Assembly: GCA_937880095.1 (NCBI GenBank)
Contig: CALFLK010000007.1
Span: 124,001 to 188,000, forward strand
Direction of reading: 5' to 3'
Length of the DNA stretch: 64,000 nucleotides
From: an uncultured Faecalibacterium sp.
Lineage (GTDB): Bacteria; Bacillota; Clostridia; Oscillospirales; Ruminococcaceae
In this document: one piece after another, positions 26,701 through 35,854 of the stretch
How positions within the stretch are numbered: the first letter of the stretch is position 1
How the letters are laid out: every line of letters starts with the position of its first letter
Program-made: the position numbers and the translations under genes
The notes under the pieces: generated by a model
Told to the model about the DNA's origin: nothing
Seen by the model: only the letters and a program-made list of their open reading frames with translations
Databases searched by the model: none

Positions 26701-29056
26701 CTGTAACGGTCTGCTCGGTATGGTTTGCCAAACGCAGGTATCGTGCCAGAATCGGCTTTTCCTGCTTACCGGACTGAACTTCTGTCCATTTATCTCCATT
26801 CAGTGACCATTCCAGCGTCAGATTTTCCAAGCCGGTAGCGGTCAGATCGATTTCGGTAATTTCTGCAATGCCATCCTTTTTGATGCCCAGATACTGATTG
26901 GGTTGCAAGGTGACATCCAGCTTGCACAATGCAAAATGTGCATCCTGAATGGTGAGCGGTGTTCTCGCATAGCTCTCCACATTGGTATATACACGATTCA
27001 CGGCAGGGACCGGTGCTGCAATACCAATATTGCTATCAACCGCCGCTTTCACGGTTTTGGTCAATTCCTCCACAAAAGGAACCAGACGCTTTGTACCTGC
27101 TTTGGGATTGGGCTTTGTGTTGCCATCCGGAAACGTATAGGTGCGAGATTGATAACGGGACATTGCTGCGGATGCTTTCGCAAAATTATCCCAAACCACA
27201 TTCATATCCGGATTTGCTTCAGCCAGCTCCAGCTGTGCTTCCAGCAATGCACTGGCTGCTGTTGCTACATCATCCAGAGCGTGCAACCAGCCTTCGCCAT
27301 CATTGATTCCAGCCAAAAAGCTGGGATTGGACAGCTCTTTTACCAGAATTTTGTTGGTACAGTTGGTCTCAAAATCGGTAATGGCGGAACGGATATGCGC
27401 AAACTCCGCCAGCAGCTTTTCTGCATTTTCATCGTTTTTCTGCAGTGTGCCGGCCTTGACTGCCTTCTGCACGGCATCCAGTTCCTTTGCCATGTAAAGC
27501 GATTCTTCAAATCCCGGCACACGGCTGGAACCGGGTGCATTCGACACATTGCGTGCAATGGTCAGATATGCATCATATACTTCCGGCTGCAAATATTTGA
27601 AGCACTGCTCCCAAACTTGGTCTGCGCGCGCTTCTGCTCCATGCACATTCCAGAAATAGTTTGCCAGCTGGAACAATGCGACTTTGTCCGTTTCGGCAAA
27701 GAAAATCGGGTTGGATACTGCGCCGTCCAAGTCATGGATATCATCCCGCAGATAATACTTGCTGCTGCCCAGGAAAATACCGGACTTTGCATGTTCGCTG
27801 CAAGGATAGTTTACCCAGAATACGGGCTTCTGGAAGCTGTTCGGATTCTTGGGGTCCTTGGTATTCTGGATGACGTAATCAATGGCATCCTGCCAGAACG
27901 GAGAGTTTACATCGCGTCCTGTCCAGAAAATCATAATGTCATCATCCAAATTGGTTAGACCCTTGATTTCCCGCTTGCCATTGTTGTCAGACCATGCATT
28001 GTTGTACTGCTGCGGGCAGTAAATAATCGGCTTGCAGTTGTGTTTCTTGACATAATTTTCATTTAAGTCATTCAGAAGCCGAACCACCATGTCTGTAGAA
28101 CCGCTGCCAAAGTCATCGTTCAAAATGCAGAAACGGTTTACACCGATTTCACGCAGCTGATCGAACTTCGCAATCAGTTTTTCCTTTTGCTCGGTATAGT
28201 TCTGCTCATTCAAGCCACGGAAGAAGCTGCCCAAATGCACGGACCAAGCAAATTCGCAGCCCGTTTTCTTTTCCAGCTCTACCAGTTCACGGAACTCCTG
28301 CATCTGCTGTTCCGGATACAGTCTATCCCACCAATCCGTATGGTAGCGATCCGATTTTGCTGCATATACATACAGGTTCATCTTCACATCGCGGGCAAAA
28401 TTCATCAGGCTGACGCGCTGCTGATGCTTGAAGCCGCCGTAAAAGCCTTCTACAAAGCCACGCAGCGGAATGGATGCCCAGTCGTGAATTTCTACCGGAG
28501 GCAGCTGGTGATTTTCCAGCGAGGACAGCATCATTTTCAGTGTTGCCACACCGTAAAAAGCACCAGAGGGCTGTGCGCCCAAAATGGTCACAGCCTGTTC
28601 GTCTACCCGAATCGCATAAGCATCGGGTTCTGCAAATGCTTTTTGCAAATCTGCGTTTTCAAATGCTTTGACTGCTTCGCTGGGCGTACCTTTGATGCCC
28701 AAACGAATCTGTGCAGAGGCATCGTTCGCATCCACAAACTGGACCGTACTGCCGATTTGCTCCAGCACTTCGGTCAGGTAATCACGGGTAGGCTTTGTAA
28801 TTTCACTGCCCGCAGCTACCTTTATCTCTTTCGGCAAAACCAGTGCCTTGCCTTCTGCCATCGTCAACTCCTGCGGTACCGGGTAAATTTGATATGTACC
28901 CGCCTGACTGCTGGTAGGATCACCGGCTTGCCAACTCTGTTTCCAGGGGGACTCCTTTACCGCAGCAGACTTTTCTGCTGCCCATACGGGTCCCGGCAAA
29001 CACAGTACCATTACGGCAGCCATTGCCGCACTGATAACGCGTTTCCACATTTTCAT
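23741..29056 (-). CDS. Cell-wall-anchored GH84 beta-N-acetylglucosaminidase with CBM32 domains
   Basis: The start is ATG 29056 (AGGAGG 6 bases upstream), giving about 1771 residues. Signal peptide at 1-27, then an alpha/beta N-domain (about 45-170). The GH84 barrel at about 190-480 carries RGFVEGFYGG (near 200), YVYAAKSDRYH and the catalytic Asp pair in CILNDDFGSGS (near 314). A helical region follows, then F5/8C (CBM32) modules near 807-930, 1085-1230 and 1329-1480. A Pro-Thr-Glu repeat stalk (from about 1578) leads to TPQTGD, a membrane helix and a basic tail, a sortase signal. The family (NagJ, 'hyaluronidase mu-toxin') removes terminal beta-GlcNAc from glycans. A host-mucin role is inferred from its neighbours. 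Confidence 0.92.
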   Translation of the reverse strand: MKMWKRVISAAMAAVMVLCLPGPVWAAEKSAAVKESPWKQSWQAGDPTSSQAGTYQIYPVPQELTMAEGKALVLPKEIKVAAGSEITKPTRDYLTEVLEQIGSTVQFVDANDASAQIRLGIKGTPSEAVKAFENADLQKAFAEPDAYAIRVDEQAVTILGAQPSGAFYGVATLKMMLSSLENHQLPPVEIHDWASIPLRGFVEGFYGGFKHQQRVSLMNFARDVKMNLYVYAAKSDRYHTDWWDRLYPEQQMQEFRELVELEKKTGCEFAWSVHLGSFFRGLNEQNYTEQKEKLIAKFDQLREIGVNRFCILNDDFGSGSTDMVVRLLNDLNENYVKKHNCKPIIYCPQQYNNAWSDNNGKREIKGLTNLDDDIMIFWTGRDVNSPFWQDAIDYVIQNTKDPKNPNSFQKPVFWVNYPCSEHAKSGIFLGSSKYYLRDDIHDLDGAVSNPIFFAETDKVALFQLANYFWNVHGAEARADQVWEQCFKYLQPEVYDAYLTIARNVSNAPGSSRVPGFEESLYMAKELDAVQKAVKAGTLQKNDENAEKLLAEFAHIRSAITDFETNCTNKILVKELSNPSFLAGINDGEGWLHALDDVATAASALLEAQLELAEANPDMNVVWDNFAKASAAMSRYQSRTYTFPDGNTKPNPKAGTKRLVPFVEELTKTVKAAVDSNIGIAAPVPAVNRVYTNVESYARTPLTIQDAHFALCKLDVTLQPNQYLGIKKDGIAEITEIDLTATGLENLTLEWSLNGDKWTEVQSGKQEKPILARYLRLANHTEQTVTGRLESLGMQVANEMPVMRFADTNIPHLKENSWEQMIDGNLSTYVWTQKDQKTGDYVTFDTGALQEMHDITIYSTDGKDHIYQAEVSVSADNKTFEQVGVINDETNANNIRPPHRVYEFDAQGKKARYIRLRNTQNSNPPAWMHLYELEVNKKTPPADRTPSAAVIGSQPNHLELLADGNLSTMYQLKQAGQKDYLEYRITENTNVNKISILQNQPCNADVIVTMADGTTQNLGKADQPMTQFTLPEGGIHSIRLNFVAGKPVEINEIVLKCGADASGDVGQAVENIYPDQRPEDSTEIVNLALKRPVKVSGVETSAVKPESAVDGNANTKWDSGAMKGAGATTPQWIEVDLGEYTNLISSFSMSYFNKVYPTNYDVQVSNDGETWTTLKTITKDNNGPTNPVDEFTLDVPVQARHVRLLLHSINTAAAGHCVGLKELVVNGQRRTADMEYTAVTNPENQQLEVGASWTAPTMADAQIKAENDSAATAVRVLADWNPTSIDTSVSGSTVVTGTMPQTVNLSNPKNLQAEFTVKVGEDSQPEEPSNLALNAKVEVSAVEMSGGSETAFKGPAAVDGNAGTRWSSGPLNHKMDQGIEPADQWIIVDLGEQALEINQIQAAFYRKVWPMQYRMELSMDKENWVTVEQYNRPASDNTQVVDTKDFETPVYARYLRLYFPVNQLNTNAAGSGVSITELTVNGMRLNGTVDYCTLTDTFTEKTFPNEATTADLQLPAWLTMTWKAQNGAERPVQVLAQWNTEGFDALKDGKMDLLGAPATTAMVTNSQKLAAVQPILKGVIPTATPEPTAEPTATPTATPEPTAEPTAAPTATPEPTAEPTAAPTATPEPTAEPTAAPTATPEPTAEPTAAPTATPEPTAEPTAAPTATPEPTAEPTATPTATPEPTAEPTAAPTATPELTAEPTANPTAAPETTAKPTATPTATPAPAAENTPQTGDSTWTTVQTMLLLAAASGAAILLILRKQHSENHRDA
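23887..24322 (-). repeat. 42-base tandem repeat encoding the GH84 stalk
   Basis: About nine near-identical 42-base units encode PTAEPTAAPTATPE. Units vary mostly at third positions, and the outer ones are more diverged. It forms the wall-spanning stalk between the CBM32 modules and the sorting signal. Also gives rise to a long antisense frame. Confidence 0.85.
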
Positions 29057-29287
29057 GTTTTTCCTCCTTCGCTCCGTATGTCGTTCTGCTGCCAAACACC
29101 TTGCAGAACCGACTGATTCTCTTTATTATACATCGCATCATTATATAAGAAAAACACAGAACATTGCTTTGTTTGTTTATTTTTTTGTACAAAATAAAGC
29201 AGTTTTTACGAAACTTGTCACAAGTGATAAATTCCGCATTACATCATTGTACATTTTCCCATAAAGCGTTTTTTATTCCTTATACTG

Positions 29288-29327
29288 AAAAAAGAGCAGC
29301 GTGACCTGCATCACACTGCTCTTTTTT
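29288..29327 (-). terminator. Terminator after NSS transporter gene
   Basis: The stem AAAAAAGAGCAG.GTGA/TCAC.CTGCTCTTTTTT with one mismatch ends in T's on both strands and abuts the stop at 29334. Confidence 0.85.
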
Positions 29328-29333
29328 ATCGTA

Positions 29334-30719
29334 TCAACCAATGCCGCCCAGCATTGCTCCCGCAATCAAGGCTATGATTGCCATCGGGATATACACAAAT
29401 CGTCCGAACTGAATGATCCATGTACCAACCGGTTTTTCTCGCCCCATATTGATGGCTTCCATTGCTTTTTCTTTTGTACATACCCAGAAGAACATAAAGC
29501 CTGCGATTGCTGCACCCAGCGGGCAGATATAAATTGCGACCGCATCCATCCACTGGCTGGTAATTCCTTGAATCAGAATTGCTGTAAAGCCGCCCAACGC
29601 ACCAATCAGCAGACAAGCCGGTAAGCGCTTCCAATGGAAAACTTCCTGAATCGTAGCCACCGGTGCTTCGTACAGATTGACCAGCGAACTCAGCCCGGCA
29701 AACAAAACACAGACAAAGAAAAGCATGCCAACGATTCGGCCACCCGGCATTCCGTTAAACACATTCACCAGCCAGATAAACATCAATCCGGGACCGCCCT
29801 GACTTAAATCGCCGCCACCTGCCGCCATTGCTGGGATGATAACAAAAGCGGCAAGTAATGCTGCAATGGTATCCAATAGCGCAACATTACGAGCAGAATA
29901 CACCAAATCTTCGTTTTTAGAGAGATACGAACCGTAAATGACGCTGCCATTTCCCGCTACCGAAAGCGAGAAAAATGCCTGACCAAAAGCAAAAATCCAC
30001 AGCTGCGGATTTTTCAGTCCCTCTGGATTCAACGTAAAAATATAGGCGTAGCCCTCTTTGGCACCGGGCAATGTAAAAATATAAGCCGCCAACCCCAACA
30101 GCAGGATAAACAGCGCAGGCATCATCACTTTATTGACTTTTTCAATACCGCCGCTGACACCCATCATCAAAATCAAAATGCTGACCAGAAAACCGACTGC
30201 CAGCCAAATACTGTTACCAGCCTGCCCCTGCAGAATGACCGATGCGCTTTGCGCCAGATTTTCGGTTTCCGGTGCAGTTGTGCTGAAAATTTCTACAATC
30301 TGCTCCATATTGGTACCCAACCCATACAGACCACCGGAAAGCCCCATAAAAGTATACTTAAAAATCCAGCCTACTACGACCGTATAGCCAATCGCTAATG
30401 CCATGGAACCTAGAACCGGTAAAATACCGACTGCGGAGCCGATTTTTTTATTGCCACGCATTTCCGTACAACGTCCGAACGCACCGATCGGACCACTGCC
30501 TGTCATGCGACCCAGTGAAAACTCACCCAACACACCCGAAGATCCAATCAAAATGACAAATAAAAAATAAGGAATCAAAAAGGTCAATCCGCCCCACTGG
30601 GATACCATAATCGGGAATCGCCAGATATTTCCCATCCCCACTGCGGAGCCAATACAAGCGAGTATAAATCCCCAGCGTGTCCGAAACCCGTCCCGCAGTT
30701 CGCTCGTGTTTTCATTCAT
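29334..30719 (-). CDS. Sodium-dependent transporter (NSS/SNF family)
   Basis: A twelve-segment neurotransmitter:sodium symporter-type protein. The start is ATG 30719 (AGGAGG 9 bases upstream; 461 residues), although the frame is open to 30746. TM1 has the sodium and substrate-site wording IGSAVGMGNIWRFPIMV. TM6-TM8 include FAFGQAFFSLSVAGNGSVIYGSYLSK. Such bacterial proteins (LeuT, TnaT, MhsT relatives) import amino acids such as tryptophan, tyrosine or leucine. Substrate is not readable. A single-gene unit with its own terminator. Confidence 0.9.
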   Translation of the reverse strand: MNENTSELRDGFRTRWGFILACIGSAVGMGNIWRFPIMVSQWGGLTFLIPYFLFVILIGSSGVLGEFSLGRMTGSGPIGAFGRCTEMRGNKKIGSAVGILPVLGSMALAIGYTVVVGWIFKYTFMGLSGGLYGLGTNMEQIVEIFSTTAPETENLAQSASVILQGQAGNSIWLAVGFLVSILILMMGVSGGIEKVNKVMMPALFILLLGLAAYIFTLPGAKEGYAYIFTLNPEGLKNPQLWIFAFGQAFFSLSVAGNGSVIYGSYLSKNEDLVYSARNVALLDTIAALLAAFVIIPAMAAGGGDLSQGGPGLMFIWLVNVFNGMPGGRIVGMLFFVCVLFAGLSSLVNLYEAPVATIQEVFHWKRLPACLLIGALGGFTAILIQGITSQWMDAVAIYICPLGAAIAGFMFFWVCTKEKAMEAINMGREKPVGTWIIQFGRFVYIPMAIIALIAGAMLGGIG

Positions 30720-30882
30720 ATGCCTTTTCCTCCTCTTCCAAAGCATTTTGCACTGTCTAAAACTGCTGCAACGGTCCGCAAAATTAGATAGTGTTTTTCC
30801 ATTTTAGCATGATATTTACATTAGTACAAGAAACTTTTCACGCAGCGGCATCGTTTCTTTTCGTATATCTTCAAATCCATAC

Positions 30883-30919
30883 AAAACGGCAGCATCGAAA
30901 TTTCGGTGCTGCCGTTTTT
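30883..30919 (-). terminator. Terminator after C39-like peptidase gene
   Basis: AAAACGGCAGCA-CCGAAATTTCGA-TGCTGCCGTTTT (minus strand), a 12-pair stem with T tract, 28 bases after the stop at 30947. Confidence 0.85.
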
Positions 30920-30946
30920 GCATCTTTTTATTTCTGTTTGTTTTGA

Positions 30947-31798
30947 TTATCTGCAAACCCAGAGGTTTTTGATTTGATTCTTGATTTGCTCATAGTCCCA
31001 CAAAGTTTCCGACCGGGTTTTGCTGTTGGGATCATTCACTTTGATTTTCCCATCTTCATATCCGACAAACACAATAAAATGTCCTGTCGTGGTAAAATCT
31101 CCGGGACCCATAACACAAATAATGGGATTGCCCACTTCCAGATTACGGACAATCCGCTGCTTGTCCAGTGGAATTTCCACCACATCCAGACCCAGCTTTC
31201 GTCCGCCTTCTGAAATCAGCGTCCAGGAGCTTCCACTGCCCGGCACACCATATCCATTTTCTTCGCTGAACTTTGCAATATATTGCGGTGTATAGGAACT
31301 ATCATTCAAAAGAAACATACTTACCATCGAAAGGCAGGTAGGCCCACATCCGGAAAGCCCCATGATATTTCCGGCATAGTTTGTATATCCCCAGCGTTCA
31401 TCCCACTGAAACAGCAAAGGGACAGAATCTGCATTTTTGTATTCACTCAAATCAATTTCCGGTTTGCTATCCCTTTTCAGCGGATAATGCAGCACGAAAT
31501 CTTCCATTTCCGGGTTGTTTTGTGCAGCTTCCAATAAATCCTCCGGCCATTCCTGCAGCTCCAGATGATTTTCTTTTGCAAAATTTTCCAGTCTGCCTTG
31601 AAAACTATTGTTGTCGTGATGCGCCACGGTCGATTCACCCGCCGGGCGGATATCTCGCAACACACGGAATACGTTTCTGATTGGGATTGAAACCACTCCC
31701 ACAAAAACAATAAAAATTAAGACCAGCGCAAGTGGAAATGTAATATTTCTTCTGCGCGCATGTCTTCTCTTTCTATGTACCCTCCGTTTTTGTGCCAT
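30947..31798 (-). CDS. Membrane-anchored C39-like cysteine peptidase family protein
   Basis: The start is ATG 31798 (AAGGAG 8 bases upstream; 283 residues). A very basic N-terminus (MAQKRRVHRKRRHARRR) precedes one membrane helix (ITFPLALVLIFIVFVGVV). The outside part is a Peptidase_C39_2 papain-like fold: the catalytic Cys lies in GLSGCGPTCLSMV near residue 150, His in TTGHFIVFVGYEDG near residue 240, followed by KVNDPNS with the Asn/Asp. Such proteins are usually exported peptidases or amidases of unknown substrate. It lies downstream of the VanS-like kinase but is separated from it by a bidirectional terminator, so co-transcription is unlikely. Confidence 0.82.
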   Translation of the reverse strand: MAQKRRVHRKRRHARRRNITFPLALVLIFIVFVGVVSIPIRNVFRVLRDIRPAGESTVAHHDNNSFQGRLENFAKENHLELQEWPEDLLEAAQNNPEMEDFVLHYPLKRDSKPEIDLSEYKNADSVPLLFQWDERWGYTNYAGNIMGLSGCGPTCLSMVSMFLLNDSSYTPQYIAKFSEENGYGVPGSGSSWTLISEGGRKLGLDVVEIPLDKQRIVRNLEVGNPIICVMGPGDFTTTGHFIVFVGYEDGKIKVNDPNSKTRSETLWDYEQIKNQIKNLWVCR

Positions 31799-31868
31799 AT
31801 GCTTACTCCTTGATTTCCACGAAAGCATTCGTCTGAATGCAATTTGTATTGTCCGGAACATTACATAT

Positions 31869-31918
31869 AAAAAAGCTCTGTTTCGATACTTCTATCATAA
31901 CGAAACAGAGCTTTTTTT
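31869..31918. terminator. Bidirectional terminator between kinase and peptidase genes
   Basis: A 14-base stem (AAAGCTCTGTTTCG/CGAAACAGAGCTTT) with T tracts on both strands, 46 bases after the kinase stop. Confidence 0.85.
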
Positions 31919-31963
31919 GTATTCACTTTTCCTTGCTGATTCCTGACGAATTTCTCTTGGAAA

Positions 31964-33088
31964 TCATACGTTTTTCTTACAATGCAGCGGCAGTGTAACG
32001 GTAAACAAAATACTTTCCTGCTCGCTTTCTGCAGCGATGGTACCTCCATGCAGCTCCACGATTTCCCGTGCGATGGCAAGACCCAATCCCGCACCGCCGG
32101 TAGCCGTAGAGCGTGAAGAATCCATCCGGAAGAACTGTTCAAAAATATGCTCCAGCTTTTCCGGCTCTATGGATGCACCATGATTCTGCATACGAACCAC
32201 GGCAAAATCATCCTTTTGTTCCATCGAAAGATGAATCTCAGATCCATGATAGCTGTAATTGATGGCGTTTTTCAGCAGATTATCAAACACACGACCCAGC
32301 TTATCCCGGTCACAAAGGATTTTCACGTTCGGGTCCAGCCGACTGGTCAGCGTCAACTCTTTTTCCTGCAAAAGCGGCTGGAACTCAAAGGCAACCTGCT
32401 CCAGCATTCTGGTCAAATCCGTCGGTTCCGGCACCAATGTCATGGTAGTCAGATTGAAACGGGTAATATCAAAAAACTCATTGATCAGTTCCTCCAGCCG
32501 AAGTGCCTTATCCAACGCAATTCCCACATATTTTACACGGGTTTCCGGAGAAATTTGCGGTTCATCCCGCAGAAGGCTCAAATATCCGATCACGCTGGTA
32601 AGCGGTGTTTTCAAATCGTGCGCCAGATATACGATCATATCGTCTTTGCGCTTTTTTTCTTCTTTCGCTAACTGTTCCGACCGAAGCGCCTGCACCCGAA
32701 ACAGTTCCAGCTGATCCTGAACGGTACGCAGTTCTTCCGGCAGTTCAACCGGTGATTGCTTATCGGCAATCAACTGCGCGGATGCATCAATCACGTCCTC
32801 TAAATATTGCAGCGGCATTTCCATTGCCTTATGGGTAATCCACAAAACACCTGCAATGTATGGCAGACTTGCAAAAAAAGGCAGATAGTTTCGTACGGTC
32901 TGTACAAAATGGCGCATCGGCAGCCACAGGTATAAATACTGACCATAGTAGATTTTATGATACAGTGCATACGCCAGCGGAATACACGCCAAATAAATTA
33001 AGGTAAACACCAGCAGCATCAACACATAACGCACTAAAATACGGCTGGAAAGCTGATTGCGCCGCTGTTTCTTTTCTCGCTCATTCAA
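31964..33088 (-). CDS. VanS-like sensor histidine kinase
   Basis: A 374-residue membrane kinase with helices near residues 20-45 and 75-95 and a short outside loop. The H-box HDLKTPLTSVIGYLSLL is near residue 158, N-box NLLKNAINYSYHG near 270 and G-box GGAGLGLAIAREI near 333. The H-box wording and the paired regulator are close to the VanRS group. It overlaps the response-regulator gene by 8 bases. No vanH/A/X-like genes are in the window, so glycopeptide resistance should not be assumed; such orphan pairs often watch cell-wall stress. Confidence 0.9.
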   Translation of the reverse strand: MNEREKKQRRNQLSSRILVRYVLMLLVFTLIYLACIPLAYALYHKIYYGQYLYLWLPMRHFVQTVRNYLPFFASLPYIAGVLWITHKAMEMPLQYLEDVIDASAQLIADKQSPVELPEELRTVQDQLELFRVQALRSEQLAKEEKKRKDDMIVYLAHDLKTPLTSVIGYLSLLRDEPQISPETRVKYVGIALDKALRLEELINEFFDITRFNLTTMTLVPEPTDLTRMLEQVAFEFQPLLQEKELTLTSRLDPNVKILCDRDKLGRVFDNLLKNAINYSYHGSEIHLSMEQKDDFAVVRMQNHGASIEPEKLEHIFEQFFRMDSSRSTATGGAGLGLAIAREIVELHGGTIAAESEQESILFTVTLPLHCKKNV

Positions 33089-33770
33089 TGGTGTAGCCTA
33101 CCCCCCAAACAGTTTTTACAAAGCGCGGATTGCGTGCCGGCTCGTGCATTTTTTCCCGCAGTCTGGCAATATGTGCCATAACTGTATTGTTGCTGTCCAG
33201 ATATTTTTCGCCCCAAACTGCCTCGAACAATTCTTCTGACGGCACAACCGAGCCCTGATGACTGCACAAATACCAGAGAATCGAAAACTCCTTCGGCGTC
33301 AATATCAGCTCCTGCCCATGCAGGGTGCAGCGATGATTTGTTTTATTGATATACAATCCCCGGATGTCGATTTCTTCTTCCTGCGGGGTCTGCACCTGAT
33401 TATAGCGATGGCTGCGCCGCAACTGCGCCCGCACACGCGCAACCAATTCCAATGGATTAAACGGTTTGGTAATGTAATCGTCTGCGCCCAGCGTCAAACC
33501 TGTGATTTTATCCATATCCTCGATTTTAGCCGTCAACATGATGATGGGATAATAATGCTCCTGCCGGATTTTCTGGCAAATGGTAAAACCATCTATATCA
33601 GGCAGCATCACATCCAGAATTGCCAAATCCAACTCCTGCGTCTGCACACAATGCAGCGCACTGGTTCCATCATAAAACTTGAGCACTTCATAACCCTCAT
33701 TTTTCAGGTATACCTCTACCAGATCTGCAATTTCCTTTTCATCATCTACAACCAATATTCTATCTGCCAC
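33081..33770 (-). CDS. VanR-like OmpR-family response regulator
   Basis: A 229-residue regulator. The receiver domain has the acidic pocket at residues 9-10, phospho-acceptor Asp-53 in LAILDVMLPD, and the Thr/Lys switch in MLTAK and YITKPFNPLELVARVRAQLRR. A C-terminal winged-helix DNA-binding domain runs over about 130-229 (LTPKEFSILWYLCSHQGSVV, VMAHIARLREK). GTG start with a weak AGGCGA ribosome site. It is co-transcribed with, and overlaps, the kinase gene. Confidence 0.92.
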   Translation of the reverse strand: MADRILVVDDEKEIADLVEVYLKNEGYEVLKFYDGTSALHCVQTQELDLAILDVMLPDIDGFTICQKIRQEHYYPIIMLTAKIEDMDKITGLTLGADDYITKPFNPLELVARVRAQLRRSHRYNQVQTPQEEEIDIRGLYINKTNHRCTLHGQELILTPKEFSILWYLCSHQGSVVPSEELFEAVWGEKYLDSNNTVMAHIARLREKMHEPARNPRFVKTVWGVGYTIE

Positions 33771-33922
33771 CCAATCGCCTGCTTTCTATTCCTTTTTTCT
33801 CTTCTTCATTATACCAGCCCCGCCCGTTATGTTCTACCGGATGGGAGCTTTCTAAACCTTACGATTTTCTGACTTTTTCTCAAAAATGCAATTTGGACGC
33901 TTCCTTACGTTACTTTGTGCAT

Positions 33923-33956
33923 AAAAATACCACCCTGCCGAATGACAAGGTGGTAT
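33923..33956 (-). terminator. Terminator of BlaI/M56/thioredoxin operon
   Basis: The stem ATACCACC/GGTGGTAT with a long loop is followed by TTTTTAT on the minus strand, 18 bases past the thioredoxin stop. Confidence 0.75.
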
Positions 33957-33974
33957 CGCCGAATCGAAAATGTC

Positions 33975-34301
33975 TTATTCCTGCAGCATCTCCCGGCATC
34001 GCTGGATGCTTTGGAAAACACTGTCTATTCCGAAATATCCGCTTTCCCGCAGGGTGAGTTTTCCTTCCACATAAACAAAAATGGTCGGAACGGTAAACAC
34101 ACTCTCTTGCGCTGCAAGGGCAGAAAAAGCTTCCATAGGAATATACAGATACTGCACATCCTCCATATTACTGCACCAAGCATCTATCTTATTCCGAATC
34201 GCGTGGCATGGTGCGCAGGTATCTGCACCAAACTGTACAATCAAAATTTTCTCGTTCGCAATCGCCTGCTGCAATTCCTCGCTGCTTTTCAATATTTGCA
34301 T
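33975..34301 (-). CDS. Thioredoxin-family protein (CAPC active site)
   Basis: A 108-residue thioredoxin fold with VQFGADTCAPCHAIRNKID; redox cysteines are at 29 and 32 with AP between them instead of the usual GP. The cis-Pro is in VFTVPTIFVYVEG. No signal peptide, so it is cytoplasmic. It is the last gene of an operon led by a BlaI-type repressor, 27 bases after the membrane-protein gene. A role in redox repair during cell-wall stress is a guess from context. Confidence 0.88.
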   Translation of the reverse strand: MQILKSSEELQQAIANEKILIVQFGADTCAPCHAIRNKIDAWCSNMEDVQYLYIPMEAFSALAAQESVFTVPTIFVYVEGKLTLRESGYFGIDSVFQSIQRCREMLQE

Positions 34302-34328
34302 GGTATTCCTTTCTGGGTTTGTGGCAGC

Positions 34329-34892
34329 TTATGCATCCTCATCAAAGACGCCTTTCAAATCAATCAAAGCATCCATCAGGCTCAAACTGGTCACAACACC
34401 CAACAATACCGGGATAAAGTGCCAATACTCCCAAACGGCTTTGCTGCTCCATCCCAGAATCGAAACAGAAAGAACCGTTTCCAAAACCGTTTGCACATTC
34501 CGCCAACACCGCAAGCGGTGAGCAATATTGCTTTTCGTCGGTTGATATTGTGCCGCCAAGATTGCAAAATCCGTAATCAACTGAAAATCAAAATATAATT
34601 TCACGACTTTCATTATTAACGGAATCGCCTGCCATTGGCTGGTGAACTCTATGCCCAAATAAACAGAAGCGTACTGAAAAAATGTCCACGCTGCCAGCAA
34701 AATTCCTAACGGACGCAGCAGTACAAAATCCCGCACTTCTTCTTGCAAGCAGGAAATGGATACCAAAAACAACAGGTATGCTGCAAATTCCGGTGTCAGG
34801 TTAATGGTGCCAACTGTTATGTCGACGTGCAGGAAAAGGCAGCCCCAAACCGCACAGGATACGCCTTTGTACAGCTTTTTCTTCTGGGTCAT
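34329..34892 (-). CDS. Integral membrane protein of unknown function
   Basis: A 187-residue protein with about five hydrophobic segments. It begins MTQKKKLYKGVSCAVWGC and has conserved-looking LTPEFAAYLLFLVSISCLQEE. I do not recognise the family. The ATG overlaps the stop of the preceding frame (ATGA), and AGGAGG is 11 bases upstream. It sits between the M56 sensor remnant and thioredoxin in one operon. Confidence 0.7.
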   Translation of the reverse strand: MTQKKKLYKGVSCAVWGCLFLHVDITVGTINLTPEFAAYLLFLVSISCLQEEVRDFVLLRPLGILLAAWTFFQYASVYLGIEFTSQWQAIPLIMKVVKLYFDFQLITDFAILAAQYQPTKSNIAHRLRCWRNVQTVLETVLSVSILGWSSKAVWEYWHFIPVLLGVVTSLSLMDALIDLKGVFDEDA

Positions 34893-35854
34893 TGTTCCAC
34901 CACCTCCTGCGGATACAGGGTCATTTCTGCTGCTTTTTCTCCGTTGATATACAAATCTGCTGCATACTGATCCGGTATGAATGTTTCATCCCCATTAAAA
35001 TCCTGACCTGCGCCTCCGATAAACAACCGAACGCTGTCTTTCCAATCTGGATTTGTTTTGCTTTCCCACACTGCCCCATCCGTGTTAGAGCCCGCCATGT
35101 CGTCGCCATCTGTTTGCATCAAGTGCGGACGCGGTTTTCCGCTCTCCCATGGTGCATAGGAAATTGCTATTTGATGGATTTTCTCTTGTTCCTGTTCTGT
35201 GCCCAGATAGGTAAGCGTCGCCCATTGCGTTTCAGTCATCCGATCAAATGCTGCGTTCGGTTTTGGAATATCATCAAACTGCCGCGATCCCCAAAAAATC
35301 ACACTTTCCTGTCCAACCGCTTTCTCATTCTTAACGGAATAGGTGTTTTGGCAGGAGATTTCGACCCGAAAATCTTCTGTTTCTGCTACATAGGTAGCTG
35401 CCGGGAGTTCTTCGCAGCCCCATGGGAGCATTGCGGAACGGGATTCTCGCACCTGAAAATCATCCAGCGGTTCTGCTACCCAGTGCTGCCCTTCGCGAAA
35501 GATTTTTACATTTTGCACCGCGATACGCATTCCCACTTCCGTCTCCGGCTGCTGTTCCGTTTTCATCATCAAAAGCATATGGTATGTGGTTTTGTCGATT
35601 TTCCGCAGGTCGTATACATAATATCCCACGTTGGTATCAATCTCGCTGTGCATGGCATCCTGCCACAGTGGCTCTATCTGATTGTTATGATTCTTCACCA
35701 TCTGTAAGGAAATCTCTTCCTGCTGCGATTCCGGGGCGCACATGATGCAGTATGCACCCTGCCCGGTCAGCATCGCTTTTGTATAGGTATCCAATGCACC
35801 CGCCGGAGTCGTGCATTGCGTCAGTCTTGCGCGTGCCAGCGTGACTGCCAGCGG
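34889..35854 (-). pseudogene. C-terminal extracellular part of M56 (BlaR1-like) protein, cut off by in-frame TAA
   Basis: The codons directly after the TAA at 35857-35855 continue in the same frame with PLAVTLARARLTQCTTPAGALDTYTKAMLTG and on to 34889. The piece lacks a ribosome site, signal peptide or good start (the ORF alone could begin at TTG 35794). Its opening CTTPAGALDTYxKAMLTG fits the outside domain of M56 proteins in related bacteria, so I read it as the lost sensor domain of the upstream gene. A CAA to TAA change explains the stop. The domain itself has no assigned fold. Confidence 0.65.

Noticed and set aside
23672..26806. Very long plus-strand frame (1044 codons) opposite GH84
   Set aside because: It is the antisense of the GH84 modules and repeats: Cys/Arg/His-rich, no ribosome site, no family resemblance.
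33081..33770. Vancomycin-resistance cluster
   Set aside because: Only the regulator pair resembles van genes; no ligase, dehydrogenase or dipeptidase follows.
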